In this document: in pieces, positions 24,225 through 33,460 of the stretch
Numbering within the stretch: the first letter of the stretch is position 1
Layout: every line of letters begins with the position of its first letter
Assembly: GCA_030593145.1 (NCBI GenBank)
Contig: JAUVHU010000018.1
Span: 1-36,478 of the forward strand
Length of the DNA stretch: 36,478 nt
Reading direction: 5' to 3'
Origin: Desulfobacteraceae bacterium
GTDB taxonomy: Bacteria > Desulfobacterota > Desulfobacteria > Desulfobacterales > ETH-SRB1
Notes under the pieces: model-generated
What the model was told of the DNA's origin: nothing
What the model saw: the letters and a program-made list of their open reading frames with translations, nothing else
The model's database searches: none
Program-made: the position numbers and the translations under genes

Positions 24225-24980
24225 TTAATCCTTGTCAATTTTACTTAATATAACCGAACCATTTTCAGTTATTGCAATTGTATGTTCAAAATGAGCAGAT
24301 AAACAACCATCCTTTGTTACAGTTGTCCACCCATCATCAAGTACTTTTACATCATATCCTTTTTCGTTCACCATAGGTTCTATTGCCAAAGTCATACCCG
24401 GTTTTAAGCGAACCCCGTTACCGGGCTCTCCAAAATTAGGTATTTGAGGCTCTTCGTGTAATTTGCTACCGATACCATGGCCAACAAATTTACGAACAAC
24501 AGAAAAACCGGCTGCCTCCACATATGATTGAATTGCATGTGAAATATCTGAAAGCCTGCCATTGGGAACCGCCTTTTCAATCCCTTTGAATAAAGCCTCT
24601 TGTGTTACTCTGGACAGCCGCTCGGCGACCTCTGATATTTCCCCAACAGCTACTGTAATAGCTGAATCACCATAATACCCTTCCTTAAGAATTCCAAAAT
24701 CCAAGCTTAATATGTCCCCTTCAACAAGAGGTTTTTCAGAAGGAAATCCATGCACAACCACATTGTTCGGCGAAGCGCATAACGCATACGGGAAACCCCT
24801 ATATCCTTTGAAGGCCGGAGTTACTCCTTTTTCCCTCGCTAATCTTTCCGAAAGATCGTTTAAATAAAAAGTATTTATTCCGGGCTTAATCTCTGATTCA
24901 AGTATAGTAAGTATTTCAGCAACAATTTGATTGCTTTTTCGAATCTTTTCGATTTCCTGTGGTGATTTTAAAATCACCAT
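24225..24980 (-). CDS. map: Methionine aminopeptidase type I
   Basis: This 251-residue enzyme removes the N-terminal Met from nascent proteins. The five metal ligands of the pita-bread fold are visible: Asp in LSLDFGIL, Asp in GYYGDSAIT, His in GHGIGSKLHEEPQIPN, Glu in LAIEPMV and Glu in SAHFEHTIAIT. It is one base after secY and 3 bases before infA. Many bacteria have adk between secY and map; here adk is not in the operon. Confidence 0.96.
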   Translation of the reverse strand: MVILKSPQEIEKIRKSNQIVAEILTILESEIKPGINTFYLNDLSERLAREKGVTPAFKGYRGFPYALCASPNNVVVHGFPSEKPLVEGDILSLDFGILKEGYYGDSAITVAVGEISEVAERLSRVTQEALFKGIEKAVPNGRLSDISHAIQSYVEAAGFSVVRKFVGHGIGSKLHEEPQIPNFGEPGNGVRLKPGMTLAIEPMVNEKGYDVKVLDDGWTTVTKDGCLSAHFEHTIAITENGSVILSKIDKD

Positions 24981-24981
24981 A

Positions 24982-26298
24982 TTAGAATCGCCCCTTTGCT
25001 TTTGCCCCGCCCTTTTTCAAAAAACCCTCGTAATGACGAGTCAACATATGAGATTCCATTTGTGAAATAGTGTCAATAGCGACTCCAACAACTATGAGAA
25101 GAGCTGTGCCTCCAAAATAAAAAGGAACATTGAACTTTGATATCAAAATTGATGGAAGCACACACACGGCAGAAACATATATCGCGCCACCAAGGGTAAT
25201 GCGTGTCAAAACCTTATCAATATAATCTGCTGTTCGTTTGCCTGGACGGATACCCGGAATATAACCCCCGTTTTTTTTCATATTGTCTGCCACATCAACG
25301 GGATTAAATGTAACAGCGGTATAAAAATAACAGAAAAAGAAAATAAAACTCACAAACAACATTTCATATACAAGATTGCCGGGTCTCATTGAAGAAGCAA
25401 TGCTCTGCATCCATGAAACCGTAATAAAACTGGCTATTGTCGCGGGAAACATAATAATTGATGAAGCAAAAATAGGAGGAATAACACCTGAAGTATTGAT
25501 TTTCAGAGGAAGATGTGTGCTCTGCCCTCCATACATCTTCCGGCCTACCACCCTTTTGGCATATTGTACAGGTATCCGACGCTGTCCCTGCTCAACAAAT
25601 ATAATGAATCCAACAACAGCTATCATAAGAACGGCAAGTATTAATATGACAAATATTCCCATCTCTCCTGTAGTAAGAAGACGGAATGAATTGCCTATTG
25701 CGCTCGGTATATTGGCTACAATGCCGGCAAATATTATAAGAGAAATACCATTGCCGATACCCCGCTCGGTAATCTGCTCTCCCAGCCACATAATAAAAGC
25801 AGTACCCGCGGTTAGAGTGATTACGGTTATAAGCTTGAATCCCCATCCAGGATGTATTACTATCGGAGCGCCACCCGGTGAAGTCATGCTTTCAAGACCG
25901 ACACTTATGCCGAACCCCTGAATAATACTTAATACTACAGTGCCGTATCGAGTATATTGTGTGATTTTTTTACGTCCCTGCTCGCCTTCCTTTTTCAAAC
26001 GTTCAAGATGCGGTATTGCTACTGTCAAAAGTTGTAGTATAATGGATGCGCTGATATAAGGCATTATCCCAAGAGCAAAAACAGACAATCTCTCCAGAGC
26101 GCCTCCTGAAAACATATTAAAAATCCCAAATATAGTGCCTTCCATTTTTGCAAAAAATGAAGCAAGCGCAATGCCATCTATGCCGGGCGTTGGTATATGC
26201 ACTCCAACCCGATACACAATAAGAAGAGCTAATGTGTATATAATCCTTTTCTTCAGTTCTGGTATTTTGAAGACATTCTGGAACCCGCCACCAACCAT
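24982..26298 (-). CDS. secY: Preprotein translocase subunit SecY
   Basis: SecY is the ten-helix channel of the general secretion pathway in the inner membrane. The 438-residue protein has the N-terminal VFKIPELKKRIIYTLALL, plug-region motifs (FNMFSGGALERLSVFALGIMPYI), the GERGIGNGISLIIFAGI segment and the late FNPVDVADNMKKNGGYIPGIRPGK loop that docks the ribosome and SecA. Its ATG overlaps the rplO stop codon by one base (TAATG), so its translation is coupled. It follows the classic spc operon order. Confidence 0.98.
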   Translation of the reverse strand: MVGGGFQNVFKIPELKKRIIYTLALLIVYRVGVHIPTPGIDGIALASFFAKMEGTIFGIFNMFSGGALERLSVFALGIMPYISASIILQLLTVAIPHLERLKKEGEQGRKKITQYTRYGTVVLSIIQGFGISVGLESMTSPGGAPIVIHPGWGFKLITVITLTAGTAFIMWLGEQITERGIGNGISLIIFAGIVANIPSAIGNSFRLLTTGEMGIFVILILAVLMIAVVGFIIFVEQGQRRIPVQYAKRVVGRKMYGGQSTHLPLKINTSGVIPPIFASSIIMFPATIASFITVSWMQSIASSMRPGNLVYEMLFVSFIFFFCYFYTAVTFNPVDVADNMKKNGGYIPGIRPGKRTADYIDKVLTRITLGGAIYVSAVCVLPSILISKFNVPFYFGGTALLIVVGVAIDTISQMESHMLTRHYEGFLKKGGAKAKGRF

Positions 26299-26741
26299 TA
26301 TTGTGAGACCTCTACATTTCCACCAGCAACTTCGATCTTTTTCCTGGCGCTTTTACTTATTCTATCAATCTTAATCGTAAGCGGATATTTGATATCACCC
26401 TGACCAAGAAGTTTTATACCATCATTTTTACCTTTGACGAGTCCATTACGAATAAGCGCTGCCTCATCCACCATGGTATTGGTTTCAAATTTTGACAAAT
26501 CATGTATATTTATTGTCGCTATATTTTTTCTAAAAATATTTGCAAAGCCACGTTTAGGCAAACGGCGATGAATAGGCATTTGACCACCTTCAAACCCCGG
26601 TCTGACACCACCACCCGAACGACTATTCTGCCCTTTTGTTCCTCTTCCGGCTGTCTTGCCCCTTCCCGATCCCGGACCACGTCCTAAACGTCTCCGAAGC
26701 TTTCGCGAACCCTTTGGCGGTGATAATTCATTCAGTAGCAT
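26298..26741 (-). CDS. rplO: 50S ribosomal protein L15
   Basis: L15 binds 23S rRNA early in 50S assembly and projects an N-terminal extension into the subunit. The 147-residue protein shows [33 protein letters not shown]-type glycine-rich start, then [18 protein letters not shown], all diagnostic. It overlaps rpmD by 14 bases and the secY start by one, so three genes are tightly coupled. Length and sequence are ordinary. Confidence 0.97.
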   Translation of the reverse strand: MLLNELSPPKGSRKLRRRLGRGPGSGRGKTAGRGTKGQNSRSGGGVRPGFEGGQMPIHRRLPKRGFANIFRKNIATINIHDLSKFETNTMVDEAALIRNGLVKGKNDGIKLLGQGDIKYPLTIKIDRISKSARKKIEVAGGNVEVSQ

Positions 26742-26925
26742 CGATCTTCTCCTCAGCCTTCACCAGATGTAATACTTTGTTAATCATTCCCTGAACAGAA
26801 GGTGTGTTTTTAAGTTCGACCGTTTTGTTGAGCTTTGTAAGCCCCATGCCGCATAATACCCTGCGGTGTTTTTCCGGTCTTCCAATCATACTTTTAATTA
26901 GAGTTACTTTCAATAATCCGGCCAT
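26728..26925 (-). CDS. rpmD: 50S ribosomal protein L30
   Basis: This 65-residue protein has the L30 core [38 protein letters not shown] and [12 protein letters not shown]30 binds 23S rRNA on the solvent side. The upstream gap to rpsE (171 bases) is not the usual short spacer but is filled by an inverted-repeat element at 26949-27101, which leaves 23 bases before the rpmD start. Confidence 0.95.
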   Translation of the reverse strand: MAGLLKVTLIKSMIGRPEKHRRVLCGMGLTKLNKTVELKNTPSVQGMINKVLHLVKAEEKIDATE

Positions 26926-26948
26926 TTATCATCCCTTTTCATAATTTA

Positions 26949-27101
26949 TATAGACTTTCAGATAATTCATTTCACAAGAATAGAAGAAAGCCGCAGTAGG
27001 GGCGTACAAATTAGTACGCTGTAAAAAGCCTTACAGACCTGCCTGTACCTGCCTACACGTAGACAGGTAACGCAGTGAAATTATTTATCTGAAAGCCTAT
27101 A
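26949..27101. repeat. MITE-like element between rpsE and rpmD
   Basis: TATAGACTTTCAGATAATTC at 26949 and its inverted partner ending at 27101 agree at 24 of 27 positions. Inside is a near-palindrome (CCTGCCTACACGTAGACAGG, about 27046-27065). The right terminal repeat covers the rpsE stop codon (27097-27099). Length is 153 bases, with no coding capacity. Confidence 0.75.
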
Positions 27102-27591
27102 GGTCTTCAACACGAATGCCTCGTCTATTTGCCACCTGTTCACGGCTCTGAAGTTGTTGAAGCCCGGCAATAGTAGCCTTGACCAAATTGTGGGGATTAT
27201 GCGATCCCAAGCACTTTGTAAGAATATTCTGAACTCCTACAGCCTCGAGTACAGCTCTTACAGCGCCGCCCGCAATAACACCGGTGCCTTTGCTTGCAGG
27301 CTTTAACAAAACCCGTCCTGCACCGAATCTTCCTATAATTTGATATGGTATTGTCTTGTCAACCAATGAAATTCTAACCATATTCTTTTTAGCTTTTTCA
27401 ACACCTTTGCTGATAGCTCCAGGCACTTCTCCTGCTTTTCCTAATCCAAAACCCACGCTGCCTTTTCCATCGCCAACTACAACTATAGCGCTAAAGCTGA
27501 ATCTGCGGCCACCCTTAACAACTTTTGCCACCCGGTTAATGTGAACCACCTTGTCTATTAACTGGTTTTCGCCCGCTTCCTGTTTATACAA
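27097..27591 (-). CDS. rpsE: 30S ribosomal protein S5
   Basis: S5 sits on the back of the 30S subunit and is involved in decoding accuracy and mRNA unwinding. The 164-residue protein has [42 protein letters not shown] and the late [21 protein letters not shown]. The start is TTG (27589-27591), set by AAGGAGG seven bases upstream. Its last codons and TAG stop (RRGIRVEDL-stop) lie in the right arm of a MITE-like element, so the C-terminus may have been set by the insertion. Confidence 0.96.
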   Translation of the reverse strand: MYKQEAGENQLIDKVVHINRVAKVVKGGRRFSFSAIVVVGDGKGSVGFGLGKAGEVPGAISKGVEKAKKNMVRISLVDKTIPYQIIGRFGAGRVLLKPASKGTGVIAGGAVRAVLEAVGVQNILTKCLGSHNPHNLVKATIAGLQQLQSREQVANRRGIRVEDL

Positions 27592-27622
27592 AAAACTGCC
27601 TCCTTCTTAAAATAATAATTGG

Positions 27623-28018
27623 CTAAAAAACCAAACCGGCTTTACGCGCCCCATCAGAAACAGCTTTGACACGACCGTGATATAAAAAACCGTTTCTATC
27701 AAACACTACCTGCTTTACACCCTTTTCAGCGGCGCGTTCAGCCACAAGTTTTCCGACATAAACCGCAGCTACAACCTTCCCTTTATTTAAATCTGAAGCA
27801 TTGTTTAAAGACTGCGCAAAATTCTCTTTCACAGCCTTTTCTACTGTTGATGCCGCAGCAATTGTGTGTCCGCTCGTATCATCAATCACCTGTGCGTAAA
27901 TATGCTTTGCGCTTCTAAAGACACTCAGCCTTGGCCTCTGCGTTGTGCCGACCAAAGTCTTTCTGATCCTTTTCTTTCTTTTTATACGTGCCTTAGGTTT
28001 AAAAGCTAATGAACCCAT
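27623..28018 (-). CDS. rplR: 50S ribosomal protein L18
   Basis: L18 binds 5S rRNA with L5 and L25 in the central protuberance. The 131-residue protein has [39 protein letters not shown] and the C-terminal [22 protein letters not shown], the usual L18 end. It lies 31 bases upstream of rpsE and 54 downstream of rplF in the standard order. Confidence 0.97.
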   Translation of the reverse strand: MGSLAFKPKARIKRKKRIRKTLVGTTQRPRLSVFRSAKHIYAQVIDDTSGHTIAAASTVEKAVKENFAQSLNNASDLNKGKVVAAVYVGKLVAERAAEKGVKQVVFDRNGFLYHGRVKAVSDGARKAGLVF

Positions 28019-28072
28019 ATTCTATTTCCTTCAAAAATGACGGCTTATTAACAGCCCGACTTCATCGTTTAT

Positions 28073-28615
28073 CTATTTAGTTCCAGTCTTTCCTGCTTTC
28101 CTCTGAATACGTTCCTCTGCATATTTTATTCCTTTGCCCTTATAAGGCTCCGGAGGTCTTAGCCGCCTGATTGACGCAGACACCATCCCCAGCTTCTCTT
28201 TATCGATTCCGGAAAGTTTTATAATATTATTTTTTTCAATGACCGCTGAAATACCATCCGGAAGATCAAAATTAATAGGATGCGAATATCCGAGGTTGAA
28301 TACTATCGTATTCCCCTTAAGAGCAGCACGATAACCAATACCGTTTATTTGCAGAACCCGTTCAAACCCACTTGTCACTCCGATAACCATGTTGGCCACA
28401 AGACTACGTGTCAGGCCTTGCAAAGAACTGCCTTTTCTGTCATCATTATTAATAATATTTACACTAATAAACCCATCTTCCATCTTCAGATCAACAGCAG
28501 GATGTATAGATCTGACAAGTGTACCCTTTTCACCATTTACGGTAATCACCCTGTCTTTATATGATATTTTAGTCTTGTCAGATATCGGAATCGGTTTTTT
28601 ACCTACTCGAGACAT
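28073..28615 (-). CDS. rplF: 50S ribosomal protein L6
   Basis: L6 binds 23S rRNA near the sarcin-ricin loop and the factor-binding site. The 180-residue protein starts MSRVGKKPIPI and ends with RLRPPEPYKGKGIKYAEE, the classic L6 signature, with two alpha/beta domains. It is 80 bases after rpsH and 54 before rplR. Nothing unusual is seen. Confidence 0.97.
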   Translation of the reverse strand: MSRVGKKPIPISDKTKISYKDRVITVNGEKGTLVRSIHPAVDLKMEDGFISVNIINNDDRKGSSLQGLTRSLVANMVIGVTSGFERVLQINGIGYRAALKGNTIVFNLGYSHPINFDLPDGISAVIEKNNIIKLSGIDKEKLGMVSASIRRLRPPEPYKGKGIKYAEERIQRKAGKTGTK

Positions 28616-28695
28616 TAAAACACTCCCCCTTTTGCAACCTACAAGCTGCGTTAAAAGAAATATAATCCGTAATTCGTACCCGGTAGTTCATATAG

Positions 28696-29094
28696 CTACC
28701 ATACATTGCAGATTACTTCTCCTCCAACATTACTATTTCTGGCTGTCTTATCTGTCATGACTCCCTTTGATGTAGACAAAACCGAAATACCCATTCCGTT
28801 CAAAACAGGCTTAATATCCTTGCCCTTAACATAAACCCGTCTACTTGGTTTGCTGACACGTTCAATATTCAGAATAACACTTGAATATCCAGGACCATAT
28901 TTTAGATAAACACGCAAAACACCCTGCCTGGAATCCTTGATAAACTTATAATTCTTGATAAACCCCTCATCCTTCAATACTTTTGCCAGCTCAATTTTTA
29001 GCTTTGCCCCCGGTATATCAACGCTATTTAACCTGGCCTTTTCAGCATTCCTGATTCTGGTCAACATGTCCGCAATTGGGTCACTCATTGCCAT
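28696..29094 (-). CDS. rpsH: 30S ribosomal protein S8
   Basis: S8 binds the central domain of 16S rRNA and, in well-studied bacteria, represses the spc operon by binding its own mRNA. The 132-residue protein has MAMSDPIADMLTRIRNAEKA, KLKIELAKVLKDEGFIKNY and the late KGVMTDKTARNSNVGGEVIC. Upstream lies a 212-base gap to rpsZ, much longer than usual, filled mainly by a family-A repeat. Confidence 0.97.
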   Translation of the reverse strand: MAMSDPIADMLTRIRNAEKARLNSVDIPGAKLKIELAKVLKDEGFIKNYKFIKDSRQGVLRVYLKYGPGYSSVILNIERVSKPSRRVYVKGKDIKPVLNGMGISVLSTSKGVMTDKTARNSNVGGEVICNVW

Positions 29095-29123
29095 TGCATT
29101 TCTCCGTTATAATATATCTATTT

Positions 29124-29276
29124 CATCAAGTGTCAGGTGTTAGGTGTTAGGTTAAAGCAATTATCTGTTTTATCAGATCGTTAACACTTAGCACTTAACA
29201 CATTTCATAAAAAGTGTCTGTTAGACTTTTTACGTAACCATTATTATTAATAAACTAGTAAAAAATCGAAATCATC
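29124..29276. repeat. Family-A element between rpsZ and rpsH
   Basis: Read on the minus strand, CGTAAAAAGTC, then GATAATTGCTTTAACCTAAC and ACACCTGACACTTGATG follow the same order as in the elements at 10558-10679 and 11970-12112. It sits 30 bases after the rpsZ stop codon in the direction of transcription. No coding capacity. Confidence 0.7.
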
Positions 29277-29306
29277 AGGAGTTAGTTGTTAATAACATCT
29301 CGCTGC

Positions 29307-29492
29307 TTACCAGCTGGATTTGACAACTCCCGGAAGCTTGCCATTGGAAGCTAAACTTCGAAAACAGATACGACATATCCCAAATTTCCTTAAAAAGCCT
29401 CTTGGCCTGCCGCAAATCGGACATCTGTTATACGCGCTTACTTTGAACTTGGGTGTTCTTATTACCTTCATTCTAAGAGCCTTTTTCGCCAA
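29307..29492 (-). CDS. rpsZ: 30S ribosomal protein S14, type Z
   Basis: This 61-residue zinc-binding S14 has the four cysteines of the zinc ribbon ([22 protein letters not shown]) and ends [10 protein letters not shown]14 is in the head of the 30S subunit near the A-site side. I start it at TTG 29490-29492, giving [16 protein letters not shown], because AAGGAGGGTGAT lies directly before it; the longer frame to 29516 lacks such a site and exceeds the family length. Confidence 0.95.
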   Translation of the reverse strand: MAKKALRMKVIRTPKFKVSAYNRCPICGRPRGFLRKFGICRICFRSLASNGKLPGVVKSSW

Positions 29493-29606
29493 ATCACCCT
29501 CCTTGAACTCAAACAAAATTGTACATTTTCCAAGGGTTTCTATCTATAACCCCTGTATCTCAAAAATATAATTGAATTCTTCTATCACCGAACAATTAAT
29601 AAAAAA

Positions 29607-30146
29607 TCAATTCCTAAATGGCATTCCCAAAAGTTTAAGCAGTTTCTTTCCTTCATCATCAGTCTGTGCAGTAGTAACAATAGATATATTAAGCCCTCTA
29701 ATCTTATCTATTCTATCATAATCGATCTCAGGAAAAATAATTTGCTCCTTTATTCCAAGCGAATAATTTCCATGCCCATCAAGAGCTTTTCCTGAAAGAC
29801 CTCTGAAGTCGCGGACACGAGGAAGAGCCGCATTCACCAGTTTATAATAAAAATCGTACATCCGTTTTCGTCTAAGCGTTACCATGCAACCGATCGGCAT
29901 CCCAGCCCTAAGTTTAAAAGCCGCAATAGATTTTCTGGCACGTGTAACAACAGGCTTCTGTCCCGCAATAATTTTAAGTTCTTCAACGGCCGCGTCAAGC
30001 AATTTAACATTATGAATCGCTTCACCTAAGCCGATATTTAATACAATCTTATTGAGTTTCGGAACCTGCATCACGCTTTTATATTTAAAGGTTTCCATCA
30101 ATTTGGAAATGACCTCTTTTTCATAATAAAGTTTTAGCTGTGACAT
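29607..30146 (-). CDS. rplE: 50S ribosomal protein L5
   Basis: L5 binds 5S rRNA and contacts P-site tRNA and S13. The 179-residue protein has [36 protein letters not shown] and [23 protein letters not shown]. It lies 20 bases after rplX and 114 before rpsZ. Its length and motifs are ordinary. Confidence 0.97.
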   Translation of the reverse strand: MSQLKLYYEKEVISKLMETFKYKSVMQVPKLNKIVLNIGLGEAIHNVKLLDAAVEELKIIAGQKPVVTRARKSIAAFKLRAGMPIGCMVTLRRKRMYDFYYKLVNAALPRVRDFRGLSGKALDGHGNYSLGIKEQIIFPEIDYDRIDKIRGLNISIVTTAQTDDEGKKLLKLLGMPFRN

Positions 30147-30166
30147 TACAATCCTCCGACACGACC

Positions 30167-30493
30167 TTATGCATCAATAACTTCGCTGCATTTTATACAA
30201 ACACGCATTTTTTTTCCATCATCGAGATTCTTCATTCTAATACGCGTAGGAGTCATGCACTTGTTGCACATTAACATAACGCTGGACCAACTGATGGGAG
30301 CTTCATTCTCAATAATTCCACCCTGTCTGTTTTGAGCGCTGGGTTTTGCATGCTTTTTAACAATGTTTATATTCTCTATAATAAGACGCTTATCTTTTCT
30401 GATTATCTTAAGCACCTTTCCGATCTTGCCGCTATCCTTGCCGGCAAGAACCTTTACCTTGTCATCTTTTTTTATAAAACATCTATTTTTCAT
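30167..30493 (-). CDS. rplX: 50S ribosomal protein L24
   Basis: L24 is an early 50S assembly initiator with a KOW domain ([21 protein letters not shown]). The 108-residue protein also has [17 protein letters not shown] and MRVCIKCSE near the C-terminus, two CXXC pairs that can form a zinc ribbon; this variant is common outside gamma-proteobacteria. It is 55 bases after rplN and 20 before rplE. Confidence 0.96.
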   Translation of the reverse strand: MKNRCFIKKDDKVKVLAGKDSGKIGKVLKIIRKDKRLIIENINIVKKHAKPSAQNRQGGIIENEAPISWSSVMLMCNKCMTPTRIRMKNLDDGKKMRVCIKCSEVIDA

Positions 30494-30548
30494 TATATAT
30501 CACTTCTCATATATAATTAATCGCTTTCGATTAATTTATAAATTAACC

Positions 30549-30917
30549 CTATAATACCTCTGGAGCCAGAGAAATAATTTTCATAAACTTCTTAGCTCTT
30601 AGTTCCCTAGCTACAGGACCAAAAATACGAGTTCCAATAGGTTCCATGTTCGGATTAATTAATACTGCCGAATTATCGTCAAACCTTATGTAGGATCCAT
30701 CAGGCCTTCTAATCTCTTTTGTTGTACGAACTACAACAGCCTTCAAGACATCTCCTTTTTTAACCTTGGCATTAGGTATTGCTTCTTTGACACTTACAAC
30801 AATTATGTCTCCAATACTGGCATACCGTCGCCTGGAGCCTCCAAGAACCTTTATGCAATACAATATTTTAGCTCCTGAATTATCCGCCGCTGTCAATCTT
30901 GTCTCTGCCTGAATCAT
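30549..30917 (-). CDS. rplN: 50S ribosomal protein L14
   Basis: L14 forms bridge B8 with 16S rRNA and contacts L19. The 122-residue protein shows [20 protein letters not shown], then [33 protein letters not shown]-type core and the end [13 protein letters not shown]. It is 22 bases after rpsQ and 55 before rplX, in standard order. Confidence 0.97.
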   Translation of the reverse strand: MIQAETRLTAADNSGAKILYCIKVLGGSRRRYASIGDIIVVSVKEAIPNAKVKKGDVLKAVVVRTTKEIRRPDGSYIRFDDNSAVLINPNMEPIGTRIFGPVARELRAKKFMKIISLAPEVL

Positions 30918-30939
30918 CTTCTTGACTTTCCTTCTATAA

Positions 30940-31197
30940 TCAAACGGCTTTCTCGATTATCTCTTTTACCCGCCATTTTTTTGTTTTGCTAATAGGGCTG
31001 GACTCAACAATCAACACCTTATCTCCAACACTGCAGGCATTATTTTCATCATGTATTGAAAATTTGGAACATCTTCTAATATATTTATGATAAAATTGAT
31101 GTTTAACCATCCTCTCAACCTGGACAACAACTGTCTTATCCATCTTGTCACTGACAACTGTCCCCGCCACTATTCTTTTATTTCCTCGTTTTTTCAT
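30940..31197 (-). CDS. rpsQ: 30S ribosomal protein S17
   Basis: S17 is an OB-fold protein that binds 16S rRNA early in 30S assembly. The 85-residue protein has [44 protein letters not shown] and [20 protein letters not shown]. It begins 8 bases after rpmC. Ordinary in length and motif content. Confidence 0.97.
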   Translation of the reverse strand: MKKRGNKRIVAGTVVSDKMDKTVVVQVERMVKHQFYHKYIRRCSKFSIHDENNACSVGDKVLIVESSPISKTKKWRVKEIIEKAV

Positions 31198-31205
31198 ATT
31201 AACAA

Positions 31206-31415
31206 CTATTCTTTATCCATCTTATTATTTATAGCCAACTCTCTTATGACAGTCTTTACCCTTGCGATATTGCGTCTACTTTGTTTCATTGTTTGGGGAT
31301 TCTCTAACTGACCGATCTCGTGCTGAAAGCGTAGATTAAACAGCCCCTCTCTAAGATCATTTTCTTTGCGCTGTCTTTCTTCAAAACTCAACTCTCTAAT
31401 CTCACTTGCTTTCAT
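31206..31415 (-). CDS. rpmC: 50S ribosomal protein L29
   Basis: L29 is a two-helix protein near the polypeptide exit, a docking place for trigger factor and SRP. The 69-residue protein has [36 protein letters not shown] and RRNIARVKTVIREL. It overlaps rplP by one base and is 8 bases before rpsQ, so translation is tightly coupled. Confidence 0.96.
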   Translation of the reverse strand: MKASEIRELSFEERQRKENDLREGLFNLRFQHEIGQLENPQTMKQSRRNIARVKTVIRELAINNKMDKE

Positions 31416-31828
31416 TACAGATCACTCCTCTCAACAAACTTTGTTCTTACCGAAAGTTTGTGTGCAGCCAGCCGAAGCGCCTCCACGGCCAATTCTCTGG
31501 AGACACCTTCCATTTCATAAAGAATTCTTCCTGGTCGAACTATTGCAACCCATCCTTCAGGCGCCCCTTTTCCTTTACCCATTCTGACCTCGGCAGGCTT
31601 CTTGGTAAACGGCTTATCAGGGAATATCCTTATCCACATCTTCCCCCCTCTTTTTACATGCCGGGTCATAGCAATACGAGCAGCCTCAATCTCTTTTACA
31701 TTTATTGCGCCGCATTCCGTTGCCTGCAATCCAAATTCACCAAAATTCAAATTGCACCCCCGCTGGGCCAGGCCTCTCATTCTACCTTTTTGTTGCTTTC
31801 GAAATTTCACCTTCTTTGGGCTCAGCAT
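31415..31828 (-). CDS. rplP: 50S ribosomal protein L16
   Basis: L16 organises the A-site region of 23S rRNA. The 137-residue protein has [58 protein letters not shown]-type core and [17 protein letters not shown]. It starts 114 bases after rpsC, a gap carrying a family-C repeat, whereas rpsC and rplP are usually adjacent. Confidence 0.97.
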   Translation of the reverse strand: MLSPKKVKFRKQQKGRMRGLAQRGCNLNFGEFGLQATECGAINVKEIEAARIAMTRHVKRGGKMWIRIFPDKPFTKKPAEVRMGKGKGAPEGWVAIVRPGRILYEMEGVSRELAVEALRLAAHKLSVRTKFVERSDL

Positions 31829-31852
31829 GTTTTTTTTCTCCGTTTACAATCG

Positions 31853-31934
31853 AAACCTTTTTCAAAAACGTCCCCTTTTGCCCAATTACCGCGTCAGGCT
31901 CAAATAAAATTGAACATTTTTCAAAGACCTCTAA
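31853..31934. repeat. Family-C element between rpsC and rplP
   Basis: AACGTCCCCTTTTGCCCAAT and the following bases match the left part of the element at 7742-7949, and the right end reads TTTTTCAAAGACCTCT, the same terminal repeat. It sits 9 bases after the rpsC stop codon in the direction of transcription. Confidence 0.7.
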
Positions 31935-31942
31935 TCATCAAT

Positions 31943-32617
31943 CTAGATGTTGTTGGCAACATCTTTCTCGATTTGATCCTTTTTTAAAATCTCACCTTTA
32001 AAAATAAATACCTTAACACCAATTAATCCGTATGTTGTATTAGCCTCTATAAAACCATAATCTATATCAGCCCTTAAAGTATGGAGTGGCACACGTCCCT
32101 CTCTATACCATTCCCTTCTGGCCATTTCAGCTCCGCCAAGACGCCCTGAACAGATAATTTTTACCCCCTTAGCGCCAAATCTCATTGCCGAAGATACACA
32201 ACGCTTCATGGCACGCCTGAAGGCAACTCTTCGCACTATTTGTAAAGCGACATTCTCAGCAACAAGCTGGGCGTTAATCTCAGGTTTTCTGACCTCTTGG
32301 ATATCTATGAGAACTTCATACAATTTTTTATTGCCGAGCAACTTCTCAACATCTTTCTTGAGAAGAGATATTTCAGCGCCCCTTTTCCCAATAACAATTC
32401 CCGGTCTGGATGTAAAAATTCTGAGCTTGATACGCTTGGATGACCTTTCGATTTCAATTCTGGCAATGCCTGCATGATAGAGCCTTTTTTTAATAAATTC
32501 TCTGATTTTATAATCTTCCAGAATATATTCAGAATAATTCTTTCCGGCATACCATCTTGACTCCCAAGTCTTAACAATTCCCAACCTCAAACTGATCGGA
32601 TTTACTTTCTGGCCCAA
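31943..32617 (-). CDS. rpsC: 30S ribosomal protein S3
   Basis: S3 forms part of the mRNA entry tunnel and has helicase-like activity with S4 and S5. The 224-residue protein has [20 protein letters not shown], the KH-domain [21 protein letters not shown] and the C-terminal [22 protein letters not shown]. It is 37 bases after rplV. A family-C repeat follows its stop codon. Confidence 0.97.
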   Translation of the reverse strand: MGQKVNPISLRLGIVKTWESRWYAGKNYSEYILEDYKIREFIKKRLYHAGIARIEIERSSKRIKLRIFTSRPGIVIGKRGAEISLLKKDVEKLLGNKKLYEVLIDIQEVRKPEINAQLVAENVALQIVRRVAFRRAMKRCVSSAMRFGAKGVKIICSGRLGGAEMARREWYREGRVPLHTLRADIDYGFIEANTTYGLIGVKVFIFKGEILKKDQIEKDVANNI

Positions 32618-32654
32618 ACTTTTACCTCCTTAATATTCCACATATAAAAAAGCG

Positions 32655-32996
32655 TCATTCCTTTGCTAAAATAACCGTGATATGGCTGGATCTTTTCAAT
32701 ATTCGGGTACCCCTGCCTCGTGCTCTTGCCTTAAAACGCTTCAACGTGGGGCCCTGGTCGGCGGTTATATTACGTATAACCAGCGAATCTATATCAATAT
32801 CAGAACGCTGGTCAGCATTAGCAACAGCACTCCGAATAATTTTTTCAATAATATTAGCCCCTTTTTGTGGCATATATTTAAGGATATCAAGACCGGTCTG
32901 AACCGGCTTTCCTTTGATAGCGCCAATCAATCTTCGAACTTTCTGAGAAGAAATACGCACATGTTTTAATACAGCTTTTGCTTCTATTGCAGACAT
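32655..32996 (-). CDS. rplV: 50S ribosomal protein L22
   Basis: L22 lines the nascent-peptide exit tunnel with an extended loop. The 113-residue protein has EAKAVLKHVRISSQKVRRLIG, ANADQRSDIDIDSLVIRN and the end RARGRGTRILKRSSHITVIL. The gap to rpsS upstream is 161 bases, unusually long, and contains an inverted-repeat element at 33035-33155. Confidence 0.97.
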   Translation of the reverse strand: MSAIEAKAVLKHVRISSQKVRRLIGAIKGKPVQTGLDILKYMPQKGANIIEKIIRSAVANADQRSDIDIDSLVIRNITADQGPTLKRFKARARGRGTRILKRSSHITVILAKE

Positions 32997-33034
32997 TCCC
33001 TTTTCTCCACAATTTTCTATAAATCAGGCGACTT

Positions 33035-33155
33035 AACCTGAGTTAAGCGATTTGTTGCGAAAATATGTGCTGAGATCTTGATGCATAAGGATTTTTGCGA
33101 AGCCTTTATGGGGTAAGATATCGGCGCAAATCGAGTTGAAAATCGCTCAATTTAG
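33035..33155. repeat. Inverted-repeat element between rpsS and rplV
   Basis: GAGTTAAGCGATTTG at 33040 and GAAAATCGCTCAATTTAG at 33138 are imperfect inverted ends, with a smaller palindrome CTTAACCTGAGTTAAG at 33032-33047. The element ends 2 bases before the rpsS stop codon region. It is a different sequence from families A to C and from the element at 26949. Confidence 0.5.
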
Positions 33156-33157
33156 AT

Positions 33158-33436
33158 TTACTTTAATTTAGACTTTTTATCTCCCGAATGCCCATAAAAA
33201 GTCCGCGTTGGTGAAAATTCACCCAACTTATTACCTACCATATTCTCTGTAATAAAAACTGGAATAAATTTTCTCCCATTATGAACTGCCAGCGTAATGC
33301 CTACCATCTCAGGAATAATTGTCGATCGTCTTGACCATGTTTTAATTACCCTGCTACTGTGAGTTCCCTGTGCATTTTCTATTTTTTTTAATAGTTTTGG
33401 CTCAATATATGGACCTTTTTTTAACGACCGCGGCAT
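33158..33436 (-). CDS. rpsS: 30S ribosomal protein S19
   Basis: S19 binds the head of the 30S subunit with S13 near the A site. The 92-residue protein has [20 protein letters not shown], then the core [21 protein letters not shown] and [16 protein letters not shown] at the end. It follows rplB by 24 bases, in the standard S10 operon order, and is followed by the element at 33035-33155. Confidence 0.97.
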   Translation of the reverse strand: MPRSLKKGPYIEPKLLKKIENAQGTHSSRVIKTWSRRSTIIPEMVGITLAVHNGRKFIPVFITENMVGNKLGEFSPTRTFYGHSGDKKSKLK

Positions 33437-33460
33437 AACTTCTCCTGATATGGTATCTCT

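Noticed and set aside
25376-25921. 181-codon + strand frame
   Set aside because: Antisense shadow of secY.
31406-31987. 193-codon + strand frame
   Set aside because: Antisense to rplP and the family-C element, with no recognisable motif.
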